Source: Fibrobacter sp. (lineage in GTDB: Bacteria > Fibrobacterota > Fibrobacteria > Fibrobacterales > Fibrobacteraceae). From it: DNA of 39,037 nucleotides. The notes under the pieces were generated by a model. The model ran no database searches and was not told the origin of the DNA. It saw only the letters and a program-made list of their open reading frames with translations. Where the stretch lies: the NCBI GenBank assembly GCA_012511955.1, contig JAAZFC010000009.1, positions 1 through 39,037 of the forward strand, written 5' to 3'. Positions within the stretch are counted from its first letter, which is position 1. Each line of letters opens with the position of its first letter. Below, one piece after another: positions 16,318 to 26,243 of the stretch. Both the position numbers and the translations under genes were made by a program.

Positions 16318-17976
16318 ATGGAGTGGTTCGTAGAGCTTTTTACGATTAATTCAATTGCCCAAACGATCATTTTACTTAGTTTAGCTGTTTTTCCAGGGAT
16401 TTTACTAGGGGGAATCAGCATAAAAGGTGTAAAAATTGGCATAGCAGGGGTGCTGTTTTCTGGACTATTTATGGGAGCGCTGGGTTTACCTGTGGATGCC
16501 CATGTTTTGCACTTTATTCGTGAATTTGGTCTGATTTTATTCGTTTTTGCCATTGGTTTGCAAGTGGGACCAAGCTTTTTTGCCAACTTTAAGCGCGATG
16601 GTTTGACCTTAAATTTTTATGCAACTCTCATTGTTTTGTTAGGGGTTTTAGTAGCTATAATAGAGATGAAAATATTCAAGCTCCCCGTAGAAGTTATGGT
16701 GGGGGTGCTTTCCGGGGCAGTAACCAACACGCCTGGCTTAGGGGCTGCACAACAAGCTTTGATAGATGCTCCTGGCATGGCTGAAAATGTTGGAGCTATT
16801 TCCGGTGCGGCCTATGCGGTGGCCTATCCTTTCGGTATTTTTGGCATTATTTTAAGCATGTTATTAATAAGGTTCTTTTTTAAAATCAAAATTAAAAAAG
16901 AAAGCGACCAATATGAAGCTAATATTCAGGGCAATCGCAAAGCTTTGCAAACTTTTTCCGCCGAAGTTAAAAATCCTCAGATAGACGGAAAAACCATAGC
17001 CGAGCTCAACGCTTTGTTAGATCATCAACTGGTGGTAACGCGCCATTTACGCAGCGATGGCATTGAGTTAGCTTCCGAAAATAATGTGGTAAAATTAGGG
17101 GATGTACTTCATCTGGTTGCCAATAAAAAAGGTTTAGAAAAAATCCTTGCTATGGTGGGCAGCGTTAGTGATGCCGATCTGCGTAAAACTCCATCAAAAA
17201 TCACGGTTTGGCGCATTTTAGTTTCCCAAGCTAACGGTCATACTTTGCAACAAGAGCGTTACCAAGAGCGCATGGGCGTGCGCATTACTCGCATTTTGCG
17301 CGCAGGGCTCGAAATTTTACCTTCTCCCACCACTCGTTTGCAGGTTGGGGACCATGTTACGGTTGTAGGGCAAGCTTCTGAACTTAAAAAGCTATCTGTG
17401 GAATTGGGCGACTCCAAAGCTCGCCTTTATCATCCCAATATGGTGGCAATATTTTTGGGAATTTTGCTTGGCGTTTTACTCGGTTCAGTGCCTTTACCCA
17501 TTCCTGGATTGCCATCTCCTGTTAAATTAGGTTTAGCTGGAGGGCCATTGGTGGTAGCATTGTTAATGGGCATCAAAGGTCATATTGGTCGCCTGCATTT
17601 TTATATGCCCGTGGCGGTGAGTACTTTTATGAGGGAATTTGGAATTTTGCTCTTTTTAGCTGCAGTGGGGCTTAATTCTGGAGAGAGTTTTGTGAAATAT
17701 CTCCGCGAAGGCACCGGTTGGGTGTGGATGGGAGCGGGGGTAGCTATTACTTTCGTGCCAGTTTTTATTGTAGGAGTAATCGCCAGAATACGAGGTTTAA
17801 ACTATCTCAGCTTGTCTGGACTGCTTTCCGGCGCTATGACTGATCCTCCAGCTTTGGGATATGCCAACTCTTTGAGTGATTGTCAAGCCCAATCCACTGC
17901 TTATGCCAGCGTTTATCCTTTAACCATGTTTTTACGCATTATGACTGCACAAATATTTGTTATGCTTATGTTATAA
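16318..17976 (+). CDS. AspT/YidE-family (aspartate:alanine exchanger) membrane transporter
   Basis: A 552-residue inner-membrane protein of the AAEx family. Two blocks of about five transmembrane helices (residues 1-190 and 370-552) flank a soluble middle with two TrkA-C (RCK) domains (about 215-365). The paired signature motifs GAVTNTPGLGAAQQA and GAMTDPPALGYANS sit at equivalent points of the two halves, as in YidE and AspT. Substrates of most YidE-type members are unknown; aspartate/alanine exchange is known only for AspT. AAGGAG lies seven bases before the ATG. The gene is divergent from the glycine-rich protein and 13 bases upstream of the cobalamin adenosyltransferase, so those two may be cotranscribed. 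Confidence 0.88.
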   Translation: MEWFVELFTINSIAQTIILLSLAVFPGILLGGISIKGVKIGIAGVLFSGLFMGALGLPVDAHVLHFIREFGLILFVFAIGLQVGPSFFANFKRDGLTLNFYATLIVLLGVLVAIIEMKIFKLPVEVMVGVLSGAVTNTPGLGAAQQALIDAPGMAENVGAISGAAYAVAYPFGIFGIILSMLLIRFFFKIKIKKESDQYEANIQGNRKALQTFSAEVKNPQIDGKTIAELNALLDHQLVVTRHLRSDGIELASENNVVKLGDVLHLVANKKGLEKILAMVGSVSDADLRKTPSKITVWRILVSQANGHTLQQERYQERMGVRITRILRAGLEILPSPTTRLQVGDHVTVVGQASELKKLSVELGDSKARLYHPNMVAIFLGILLGVLLGSVPLPIPGLPSPVKLGLAGGPLVVALLMGIKGHIGRLHFYMPVAVSTFMREFGILLFLAAVGLNSGESFVKYLREGTGWVWMGAGVAITFVPVFIVGVIARIRGLNYLSLSGLLSGAMTDPPALGYANSLSDCQAQSTAYASVYPLTMFLRIMTAQIFVMLML

Positions 17977-17989
17977 CAAAGGTGGATTT

Positions 17990-18496
17990 ATGTCACAAAT
18001 ACATATTTATACAGGGGATGGGAAAGGTAAAACCACCGCAGCCATTGGTTTAACTTTCAGAGCTGTGGGGGCAGGTTTGTCCGTGGCTTTTTTGCAATTT
18101 ATGAAAAACATGCGCTACAGCGAAATTTCTGTGCTCGAAAAGTTAGGAGTAAAAGTGAAGCAATATGGAGATGGTTGTATATTTGACCGTCCTATTAGTT
18201 CTGCAGAAAAAGCTTTGGCCGAGCAAGGTTGGCAAAATGCCCAAAAGATGATTTCTTCAGGAGAATATGGGCTAGTGGTGCTAGACGAATTTAATGTCGC
18301 CTTAGATTTGCAATTATTAGATATAAAAAAAGTGGTTGGAGATTTGCAAGAGCTAAAACTAGCTGCCGAAGTGGTGTTTACGGGCATTAATGCACCCACG
18401 GAACTGTTGGAAAATGCCACATTAATCACCGAAATGCAAAAAAAACGCCACTACTATGATCAGGGAGTAGCGGCGCGAGTAGGTATAGAGCGTTAA
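17990..18496 (+). CDS. cobO: Cob(I)alamin adenosyltransferase, CobA/BtuR type
   Basis: The enzyme transfers adenosine from ATP to the reduced cobalt of corrinoids, giving adenosylcobalamin. The 168-residue protein has the P-loop GDGKGKTTAA (residues 9-18), Walker B-like LVVLDEFNVAL, and the C-terminal family block TEMQKKRHYYDQGVAARVGIE. The block usually written TGRxAP reads TGINAP here. The ATG at 17990 is preferred over an ATG at 17957 that lies inside the transporter gene, because AAGGTGG precedes it and the N-terminus then matches the family. No other cobalamin gene is nearby. Confidence 0.9.
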   Translation: MSQIHIYTGDGKGKTTAAIGLTFRAVGAGLSVAFLQFMKNMRYSEISVLEKLGVKVKQYGDGCIFDRPISSAEKALAEQGWQNAQKMISSGEYGLVVLDEFNVALDLQLLDIKKVVGDLQELKLAAEVVFTGINAPTELLENATLITEMQKKRHYYDQGVAARVGIER

Positions 18497-18505
18497 CGCT
18501 GTTTT
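18489..18505. terminator. Palindrome at the cobO / oxidoreductase junction, possible terminator
   Basis: AGCGTTAACGCT is a perfect 12-base palindrome that includes the cobO stop codon and is followed by GTTTT on the plus strand. It lies between the stop codons of two converging genes, only seven bases apart. A compact terminator is plausible, though a 4-bp stem with a 4-base loop is weak. Confidence 0.35.
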
Positions 18506-20507
18506 AGCGACGGCGCATCATTTGCATCAGGCCACCGCCGTTGCTGACATTAGTAAAACCCATTTGCTGTAAAACTCGCACTCCATAGCCACTGCGAGCG
18601 CCAGAAGCGCAATAAAGGATGATTTCTCTATCTTTATTTCCGAGTTGATCAGCTTTTTCTGCAAATTCATCTAAAGAAAGATTAATCGCACCAGGGTATG
18701 CACCAGCCATAAACTCCACATCGGTACGCACATCAATAATTAATGGCCCAGAGCTAGGAATATCAGAAGCAACTTCTTCTGGAGCGTAGTTTTCTTCTGT
18801 TGTGGAAGATTCTTCTGTGAGGCTTTTTGTTTCAATTTTAGGCAAAATAACTTGGCAATTTTTATAGCCTATGGTACGAGCATATCGCTGCACAGACTCA
18901 AAGCCACCGCTTATATAAAAAACGGGAGAAGAAGTATGAGTTTTGAAAAAACGCGCTGCTTGGTGACCTTTTTTTCCACAATTATCATAGAGTAAAATTG
19001 CAGTTTCTGCAGGAAGTTGGCCTAAAGCTTCACTCAAAAATTCCACAGGAATGTTTGTAGCACCGCGAATGTGCCCTTTATCAAAAGCAAAATTATCGCG
19101 TACATCTATTATCAAAGCGGTGTTGTTTTGCAGAAAATCATCTAATTCTTCGGCTAAAACGCTTGTACTATAACCAGAAATATGGTTTTGCGCCGCATAA
19201 GCTGCCATATTGGTAGCGTCATGGGCGGTTCCCAAGGGTGGGGAATAGGCAAAGTCTGTATCAGCCAAGTCATCTACGGTGAGTCCGGCAAATGCCGCGG
19301 TGGCAATCACATCTAAGCGGCGATCAGCTCCAGCGAATCCCGCAGTTTGCCCACCTAAAATTTTACCCGTGTCTTTGTCAAAAACTATGCGCAAGCTCAC
19401 TTGTTCTGAGCCTGGGTAATAAGAGGTGTGATGTTCTTTGTGCACAGTAACTGCATGGGCGTTTAAGCCTAAACCTAAGGCTGCTTTTAGAGACAAGCCC
19501 GTAATTCCCGCCACGGCATCAAAAACCCGTACAATGGAAGTTCCCAAAGAGCCTGCATAGGCGCGTTTTCCACCTAAAGCATTTTCCGCTGCAATGCGCC
19601 CCTGTCTGTTGGCAGGACCTGCCAAGGGAATGCGCACTTTTTGGTTGTGCACTCGGTGCTCGAGTTCTACCATATCACCCGCGGCCCAAATATGAGGATC
19701 GCTAGTGCGCAAATATTCATCCACCAGCAAACCACCCGCTTCGCCAATTTCCAAGCCCGCATCTATGGCTAAATCCAAGGTGGGGCGCACACCAATGGAA
19801 AGCAGCACCATATCTGCATCTACCATGCTACCATCATCTAATGTAACTTGGCTTTCGCTAATGCTTTCCAGGGCTTTTTCGGTGTGTAATTCCAAACCAT
19901 AAGCGGTCATTTCTTCTTCGATAAAAGCCGCAAATTCCGCATCCATTAGTGCCATGGTATGGGGCATTTTTTCAATTACGCTTACTTTTAATTGGCGTTT
20001 TGCCAAAGCTTCCGCCATTTCTAAACCAATAAAACCACCACCCACAATCACCGCTTTTTGAGGATCTTTGTCTCTAATGTATTCATCAATAGCGTCCATA
20101 TCAGCCAAAGTCCATAAGGTGAAAACATGGGGCATATCGCTACCGGGCATAGTGGGTTTTATGGGGCGACCCCCTTGGGCTAAAATCAATTTTGTATAGC
20201 TATGTTCTTCCATGGTTCCATTGCGACTTACGCTAATAGAACGACTTTCAGGGTTGATTTTTTCTACCCGAGCATTGGTATGCACGGTAACATCGTACTG
20301 TTCCCTAAAACTTTCCGGGCTTTGGAGAATCAAGGAGGAACGATTTTTAATATCGCCGCCTATATAATAGGGAAGACCGCAGTTGGCAGAAGAAATATCC
20401 GGCCCCGCTTCAAAAATTGTGATTTCAGCTTGAGAAGAAAGCCGACGAGCTTTAGCTGCTGCAGTGGCTCCAGCGGCCACACCACCTACAATTAATATTT
20501 TCTCCAT
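18504..20507 (-). CDS. CoA-disulfide-reductase-like flavoprotein with two C-terminal rhodanese domains
   Basis: Residues 1-450 form a pyridine nucleotide-disulfide oxidoreductase. FAD binds at VGGVAAGATAAAKARR (7-22), the single active cysteine sits in SSANCGLPYYIGG (Cys43), NAD(P)H binds at VIVGGGFIGLEMAEAL, and a second FAD contact is WAAGDMVE. The SxxNCGLPY motif marks the CoA-disulfide reductase / NADH oxidase / polysulfide reductase group. Two rhodanese domains follow. The first (about 465-560) has YDNCGKKGHQA and the second (about 580-667) YCASGARSGYG, each with its cysteine. Known CoADR-Rhd fusions usually carry one rhodanese in about 565 residues, so the second copy is unusual. Likely roles are persulfide or polysulfide reduction, or CoA redox balance in an anaerobe. 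AAAGGAAAG precedes the ATG. Confidence 0.9.
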   Translation of the reverse strand: MEKILIVGGVAAGATAAAKARRLSSQAEITIFEAGPDISSANCGLPYYIGGDIKNRSSLILQSPESFREQYDVTVHTNARVEKINPESRSISVSRNGTMEEHSYTKLILAQGGRPIKPTMPGSDMPHVFTLWTLADMDAIDEYIRDKDPQKAVIVGGGFIGLEMAEALAKRQLKVSVIEKMPHTMALMDAEFAAFIEEEMTAYGLELHTEKALESISESQVTLDDGSMVDADMVLLSIGVRPTLDLAIDAGLEIGEAGGLLVDEYLRTSDPHIWAAGDMVELEHRVHNQKVRIPLAGPANRQGRIAAENALGGKRAYAGSLGTSIVRVFDAVAGITGLSLKAALGLGLNAHAVTVHKEHHTSYYPGSEQVSLRIVFDKDTGKILGGQTAGFAGADRRLDVIATAAFAGLTVDDLADTDFAYSPPLGTAHDATNMAAYAAQNHISGYSTSVLAEELDDFLQNNTALIIDVRDNFAFDKGHIRGATNIPVEFLSEALGQLPAETAILLYDNCGKKGHQAARFFKTHTSSPVFYISGGFESVQRYARTIGYKNCQVILPKIETKSLTEESSTTEENYAPEEVASDIPSSGPLIIDVRTDVEFMAGAYPGAINLSLDEFAEKADQLGNKDREIILYCASGARSGYGVRVLQQMGFTNVSNGGGLMQMMRRR

Positions 20508-20649
20508 TTTTCTTTCCTTTCTCTAGTAAAACTACTTACTAATTTAGCTATAAATTGCCAACTAGAACTATTGTTCCACAATTATAGCAAAGTCTGTTTT
20601 AAATTGACCCTAATTCTTCCAATGCATTTTGGCTTTTTTCTATGATATC

Positions 20650-23358
20650 TTATTGCGTAGCTAGTTTAACGCGTTCTCTTTCTACCACAGCGGCAGGAGC
20701 GCCATTCACAAACTTGTCATTTTGCAACTTACGCTCAATGGCCGTGGCAAAACCCTGAGCCTTAGCAATTTCTTTGCTTAAACGCTCTTTTTCTGCATCT
20801 AAATCCAGTAATCCTTCTAAAGGCACAAATAATTCGCCTCCAGGAACCACAATACTCGCAGAAAAGGCGGGTTTGGTAGCTGCGGAAGAAATATTTAAGT
20901 CTTCAACGCCAGCCAATTCCACCACAATGTGGGCACAACTCTGCAAAGCTTTTTCTTCGTCAGAACTATCAGTTTTGACCACCGTAGCCAGTTTTCGCGC
21001 TGGAGAAACTCCATAGCGACCCCGCACCGAACGCACTCCTTCTACCACCGCAAAAACCTTCTCAAAAGTTTCCTCAATTTGTGCATTAATCCACGCGCTT
21101 TCCACTGAGGGCCAAGCATCTACAATTAGCGCAGCACTTTGGGGGAAAAGTATGCCATTAAGTTCTTCGGTGATAAATGGCATCAGCGGATGCAACAACT
21201 GCAAAGATTGTTTGAGCACTTGGGATAAAATCACCATGGCATTGCTCTTAACTTCGTCTAGTTCAGCTTGGTTAATAATAGATTTTTTGATTTCTAAGTA
21301 GCTAGAACAAATATCGTCCCAAATAAAGCGATACAGCTCTTGAGCCAGTTCTGCAAAACGATATTCTTCTAAATATTTAGTGCAATTTTGTGTGGCAGTG
21401 TGCAAACGCGACAAAATCCACCGATCTTCTAGGGCTAATAAATCTTCGTTTACTGGTGGCAATTCTCTTTGCAAAGCTCCAGCTTCTTTTAGGTGAGGCA
21501 ACAAAAACCTACAGGCATTCCATAATTTATTGCTGAAATTACGCCCGATTTCAAAGCGATCCGAAGTGTTAATCGTGCGTCCATCTGCTTGTTTTTCAAG
21601 TTTAACAGGAAGACGAACATCTTGGTTATCTGTGCACAAACTCGCCATAACAAAACGCAGGGCATCGGTGCCGTATTTCTCAATTATATCCAGCGGATCC
21701 ACCCCGTTACCCAGGGATTTCGACATGGTACGACCTTGTCCGTCCAAAATTTTGGGATGAATATAAACTTCTTTAAAGGGAATAGTTCCCATGTTTTCCT
21801 GGGAAAAAATCACCATGCGCGCCACCCAAAGAGTGATAATATCGCGGCTAGTTACCAAAACCGAAGTGGGATAAAATTCTTCTAAGGTTTCGGTTTTTTC
21901 TGGCCAACCCATGGTGCTATGGGGCCATAAAGCGGAGCTGAACCAGGTGTCCAAAGCGTCGGGATCCCGCAGCAATTTATGCCCCGCAATGCTATCTTCA
22001 GCTAAATCTTCGCTTTGGGAGCAAATTAGCCAACCTTCAGTTTCGGAGCGGAACCAGTAAATATCGTCGCGTTCGCCAAAAGCTGTGTTTAAATCACTTT
22101 CTGAGCAAGTGGTGCAATGCCATATAGGAATCTGGTGTCCCCACCAAAGTTGACGGCTAATACACCAATCGCGTTTTTCGCCCAGCCAATCCAAATAAGC
22201 TCGGCTATAGCGTTCGGGAATAATCTTAATTTCTCCGCTGCGCACCGCTTCCATGGCGTTTTCCGCCAAGTTATCCATTTTCACAAACCATTGATCGCTA
22301 AGTAATGGCTCAATGGGGGTTTTAGAACGATCGCTGTGTCCCACTTGATGCTCGTGGTCTTTGACTTCTATTAAATAACCTTCGTCTTCCCAAGCTTGGG
22401 CCACAGCTTCTCGGGCGGCGGCGATGGTTAAACCCGCAAATCTGCCCCCATTTTCATTTACCAAGCCTTCTTCTGTAAAGATGTTTACCATGGGCAAATT
22501 ATGGCGTAAGCCCGTTTGATAGTCGTTGGGATCATGGGCAGGGGTTACTTTCACCGTGCCCACCCCAAATTCCGGATCCACCAAAATACCATCGGCAATT
22601 ACCGGAATTTCACGGCCAATAAAGGGGACGAGCACTTTTTTGCCAATATATTGTTTATAGCGCTCGTCGTTGGGATGCACCGCCAAGGCCGTATCGCCCA
22701 GAACGGTTTCTGGGCGCGTGGTGGCCACGGGAATATATCCAGAACCATCGGCTAAGCGATACTGGAAAGTCCAAAATTTGCCCATCACCGTCTCATGATA
22801 AATTTCGTCGTCAGCCACCGCTGTTTGCAAATGCGTGTCCCAGTTTACCAAGCGCTTTCCTCGGTATATCAAGCCTTTTTTAAACAAATTGAAAAAAGCA
22901 TGACGCACCGCTTTGGCACAAATAGGATCCAAAGTAAAGCGTTGCCTTTCCCAATCGCAGGAACTACCCAAACTTTTGAGCTGAGTGGTTATGCGCTCTT
23001 CGTATTCGTCTTTCCACTCCCAAATTCGTTGCACTAAAGCTTCGCGACCTAAATCGTGGCGGGTCTTTTTTTCATCTTCAAAAATTCGCGTTTCCACCAC
23101 CGCTTGGGTGGCAATCCCCGCATGATCCGTACCCGGAATCCATAAAGTGTTGCGTCCAGTTTTGCGTCTATAGCGCACCAATACATCTTGTACCGTATTG
23201 TTCAAAGCGTGTCCTAAATGCAGAGCGCCAGTCACATTAGGTGGGGGGATCACCACCGAAAAATGTTCGCCTTTACCGCTGGGCTTAAAATAGCCCTTAG
23301 TATTCCATAGTTCTAGCCAACGAGATTCAATATTTTGGGGGGTATAACGAGTTTCCAT
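20650..23358 (-). CDS. valS: Valyl-tRNA synthetase
   Basis: A class I aminoacyl-tRNA synthetase that charges tRNA-Val and edits mischarged threonine. The 902 residues include the HIGH motif as HLGH (47-50, within PPNVTGALHLGHALNNT), the CP1 editing domain (GYIPVATTRPETVLGDTALA), the tRNA-handling WCISRQLWWGHQIP, the KMSKS motif as TMSKS near residue 543, and the C-terminal coiled-coil arm (LDAEKERLSKEIAKAQGF). The length is standard for the family. It diverges from the lipoprotein gene with 58 bases between the two starts. No T-box or other leader is visible in that gap. Confidence 0.98.
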   Translation of the reverse strand: METRYTPQNIESRWLELWNTKGYFKPSGKGEHFSVVIPPPNVTGALHLGHALNNTVQDVLVRYRRKTGRNTLWIPGTDHAGIATQAVVETRIFEDEKKTRHDLGREALVQRIWEWKDEYEERITTQLKSLGSSCDWERQRFTLDPICAKAVRHAFFNLFKKGLIYRGKRLVNWDTHLQTAVADDEIYHETVMGKFWTFQYRLADGSGYIPVATTRPETVLGDTALAVHPNDERYKQYIGKKVLVPFIGREIPVIADGILVDPEFGVGTVKVTPAHDPNDYQTGLRHNLPMVNIFTEEGLVNENGGRFAGLTIAAAREAVAQAWEDEGYLIEVKDHEHQVGHSDRSKTPIEPLLSDQWFVKMDNLAENAMEAVRSGEIKIIPERYSRAYLDWLGEKRDWCISRQLWWGHQIPIWHCTTCSESDLNTAFGERDDIYWFRSETEGWLICSQSEDLAEDSIAGHKLLRDPDALDTWFSSALWPHSTMGWPEKTETLEEFYPTSVLVTSRDIITLWVARMVIFSQENMGTIPFKEVYIHPKILDGQGRTMSKSLGNGVDPLDIIEKYGTDALRFVMASLCTDNQDVRLPVKLEKQADGRTINTSDRFEIGRNFSNKLWNACRFLLPHLKEAGALQRELPPVNEDLLALEDRWILSRLHTATQNCTKYLEEYRFAELAQELYRFIWDDICSSYLEIKKSIINQAELDEVKSNAMVILSQVLKQSLQLLHPLMPFITEELNGILFPQSAALIVDAWPSVESAWINAQIEETFEKVFAVVEGVRSVRGRYGVSPARKLATVVKTDSSDEEKALQSCAHIVVELAGVEDLNISSAATKPAFSASIVVPGGELFVPLEGLLDLDAEKERLSKEIAKAQGFATAIERKLQNDKFVNGAPAAVVERERVKLATQ

Positions 23359-23416
23359 AGCGCTTAAATCTAGAAATTTGTAAATTAGTTAGGGATTTTA
23401 TGTTTTGGACTTTAAA

Positions 23417-26203
23417 ATGATTAAAAAATCTCTGCTTTTAGGGTGGATTTTGCTTTTGTCAAATTGCATGCTTTTTGGCGATCGTGATTATTTTGTTTTA
23501 AAAGGTCCCCAGATGATAGCCTGTGATAAAGGGTATGTAAGTTACTTGGGGCATTCCAAAGCCTTAGAGGTTACAGACCATGAATTTCCTGCTACCCAAG
23601 CCGTACTAAATTACAACTTTTCCCTTTCTAAAGCAGAAATAACCCAAGGGGAATTTTTAGAATTTATGGGTTATAATCCCGTTCCCGAAGAAGACAGGCA
23701 ATATGGGGAAAATAAACCGGTGGTTTATGTAAGTTGGTATGATGCTGCGTTGTTTTGCAATGCTTTGTCCAAAATAAACGAGCTAGATACCGTTTATATT
23801 TATAGTGGGGTTTCTCCAGAGGGTGTTTTAGAGAATTTAGAAACAGATTTTAGTAAAGCTGGTTTTAGGCTACCCACAGAAGCAGAGTGGAATGTTGCCG
23901 CTGGTGCCTCGGAAACAAACATTTATCCATGGGGTTCAGACACAAGTCTTGCCAGGCACTTTGCCAATTTTTTCCCTCATTCCAACGGAAAATTACAAGA
24001 TGTTTGCACAAACAAAAGTACCGACCACGGATTTTGTGACTTAGCCGGTAATGCCCTAGAATGGACCCAAGATTGGCTGTGGAAACTACCAGGTTTTTAT
24101 GTGCCTAATTTTTTAGGTGGTTTAGGTGAAGATGAAAATACTGATAAAGTGGTGAAAGGCGGGTCATTTCAACATGGATTACGTCAACTTCGCAATTCCA
24201 TGCGCACCGATAATTACTTTTCTCCTCCTTATCAAAAAACTGAATACATAGGTTTTAGGGTGGCGAGAGGTATTATAGAAGAAGGCAGTTACAATAGTGA
24301 AATGGGGCAAGTGGTTCACGGCATTTCCACAGTAAAAATGCTTCCCAAAGCCCAAGAAATTCGCAACTTTTTCAAAACCCGCAGCGTTAAGCTAGTGGCA
24401 ATTGATGCTCTGGAAGATAAATTAGTACGCATCGAATTTCGACGCCATGGAATGTTTACGCCTCTGCAGGATTCTGTGATAATTCGTCATCCCGAAATTT
24501 CCCCCGATGGTCGCTTTATCGCTTATGCCAATCGCAGTGAAGGGCAAGGGGGTGAACTCAATGTGGGAATGATTACTTTCAATTCTATAGACACTAAACA
24601 AGCGCGGAAAATAGAAGGAGTGGGAATGCCTCGCTGGTATATGGATGGGCATGAATTATCTTTGATTATTGTAGATAATATTCAAAACAATCAAGACTCA
24701 GTGACTTGGTTAGAGCACAAGACTGTAAATAATGCATTTAGACATGGATATTTTAGCAAAATCACCACAAATCCCATAGAATTAAATGGGGCTTATCATT
24801 CTGGGTTTAGCAGTGACTTAAATTTTTTTGCCTCAGGTTATACTCGCCTACGAGTGCTGGATCGTGCTAAAAACAAGTTAAATACTTATTTCACTTATCC
24901 ACAAAATGGTAAGGATAAAAATGCCTCTATTCAGGTTTGCAATGTTTCTATATCCAAAGGCGAAAAACCCGAAATCGCCTTTATAGACTTTGGCTATGCA
25001 CAAAAAAGTTCCATTGTGGGTAAAAGCTATGGTATTCACGAAGTTATTTTCTTAATGGATCCCGCTACTGGTGAAATCAATGATTATATTCCCCCTCCCA
25101 AAGGTTATGCAGGGTGGAACTACCCCGAATGGAGCAATCATCCCGATTATTTGGTGGCCACTGCTTTTGACAAAAGTGATGCTAATACGGCGGTTTTTGC
25201 CATTAGGCGCAGCGATAAGCAAGTTTTACAACTATTGAGTGGCGATGAAATCACCATGCCTCAACTCTGGATAGATCCCAATGCTTTAGATGAAAATTGG
25301 GAATTCTACTGGGATACAGCTTTTCATTACAGTGAGCCTGCGGATAATATAAATCGTTTTTATATGGAACAAAAGTTTTTACGGGCCTTGGAAAATCGTG
25401 AAAAAGTGCATACTCTAGCCATAGGCACTTCGCGTTTAGAAAATGCTATGAGTGTGACTCAAATGGCTGGAACTGATAGTGGCACAGTAATAAATATGTC
25501 TTTTCCTGGGGGAGTGCCCAGTTTTGCTGCGTTTATCATGGAAAAATATGTGCATCCTCAGCTTTTTCCTGAAGTAAAACATCTGATTATAGATTTAGGC
25601 TTAGAGTTTTTTGCCTCAAATGCCTACGAAGAAGCCATACTATTTCCGTCTTTGGGCTACCAATATGACACCATTCATCAATTTTATGCTCAAGGTATTA
25701 GTGCTAGTCAAGACAGCGCTCTGCAAAATCGCATTAATGAATTGTCAACTATGCAAATAGTTAAGGATTATAATCTTTATGGAGATCGAATAGATCCTGG
25801 CTATAAGATTTGTCATGGTTGGGGCGACTTGCTCTATGATATAGATACGGATTGGGGGGCAGATGGGTTTTGGAAAAGTAATTTTAAGCTATTTAAGCAA
25901 GCTGTGCAAGCCATGGAAAAAATGGATATACAAGTTTACGGCGTGGTTTTCCCCCAACATCCAGGTTATGCAGAAACAGAATATTATGGTCGCCATGGCG
26001 GAGATAAAGACAAAATCGCTGCTTTGGTGGATAGTTTAAATACGCTAGTTGAATCCACTAGTAATTTTCAATGGAAAGATTTAAACAAAAATGGCAAACA
26101 TAAATACTCTGAAAAGTACTTCGCCGACGCCGACCACCTTTGTTTCACTGGAGCTATGGCGATCACCGATGAAATCCAAGATTGGATAGAAAAGTCCAAA
26201 TAA
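23417..26203 (+). CDS. Fibrobacter paralogous lipoprotein (TIGR02171-like) with FGE/sulfatase-modifying domain
   Basis: A predicted lipoprotein with signal MIKKSLLLGWILLLSNC, lipobox LSNC and Cys17. Residues about 50-290 form a formylglycine-generating-enzyme-like domain (SKAEITQGEFLEFMGY, VVYVSWYDAALFCNALS, FRLPTEAEWNVAAG, DLAGNALEWTQDW, VVKGGSF, YIGFRVARG). The middle (about 350-630) reads like TolB-type propeller strands (HPEISPDGRFIAYAN). The C-terminal part has IGTSRL and DADHLCFTGA, placed like blocks I and V of SGNH hydrolases. The order and length match the roughly 900-residue lipoprotein family described from Fibrobacter succinogenes; function is unknown. A TTG at 23405 with AGGGA nine bases upstream is a real alternative start, and the signal peptide works with either. 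Confidence 0.85.
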   Translation: MIKKSLLLGWILLLSNCMLFGDRDYFVLKGPQMIACDKGYVSYLGHSKALEVTDHEFPATQAVLNYNFSLSKAEITQGEFLEFMGYNPVPEEDRQYGENKPVVYVSWYDAALFCNALSKINELDTVYIYSGVSPEGVLENLETDFSKAGFRLPTEAEWNVAAGASETNIYPWGSDTSLARHFANFFPHSNGKLQDVCTNKSTDHGFCDLAGNALEWTQDWLWKLPGFYVPNFLGGLGEDENTDKVVKGGSFQHGLRQLRNSMRTDNYFSPPYQKTEYIGFRVARGIIEEGSYNSEMGQVVHGISTVKMLPKAQEIRNFFKTRSVKLVAIDALEDKLVRIEFRRHGMFTPLQDSVIIRHPEISPDGRFIAYANRSEGQGGELNVGMITFNSIDTKQARKIEGVGMPRWYMDGHELSLIIVDNIQNNQDSVTWLEHKTVNNAFRHGYFSKITTNPIELNGAYHSGFSSDLNFFASGYTRLRVLDRAKNKLNTYFTYPQNGKDKNASIQVCNVSISKGEKPEIAFIDFGYAQKSSIVGKSYGIHEVIFLMDPATGEINDYIPPPKGYAGWNYPEWSNHPDYLVATAFDKSDANTAVFAIRRSDKQVLQLLSGDEITMPQLWIDPNALDENWEFYWDTAFHYSEPADNINRFYMEQKFLRALENREKVHTLAIGTSRLENAMSVTQMAGTDSGTVINMSFPGGVPSFAAFIMEKYVHPQLFPEVKHLIIDLGLEFFASNAYEEAILFPSLGYQYDTIHQFYAQGISASQDSALQNRINELSTMQIVKDYNLYGDRIDPGYKICHGWGDLLYDIDTDWGADGFWKSNFKLFKQAVQAMEKMDIQVYGVVFPQHPGYAETEYYGRHGGDKDKIAALVDSLNTLVESTSNFQWKDLNKNGKHKYSEKYFADADHLCFTGAMAITDEIQDWIEKSK

Positions 26204-26214
26204 AATTAAAAATA

Positions 26215-26240
26215 AGTTTTTGCAAAAACTCCATAAAAAA
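26215..26240 (-). terminator. Termination region of the SRP RNA (minus strand)
   Basis: On the minus strand the closing stem of the SRP RNA (GTCTGGAC) is followed by TCTTTTTTT, and then by the palindrome AGTTTTTGCAAAAACT (26215-26230) and TTATTTTTAATTTT. Either could end transcription, and the T-run directly after the closing stem is the better candidate. The plus-strand gene ending at 26203 has no T-run after the palindrome, so the signal belongs to the RNA. Confidence 0.5.
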
Positions 26241-26243
26241 AGA

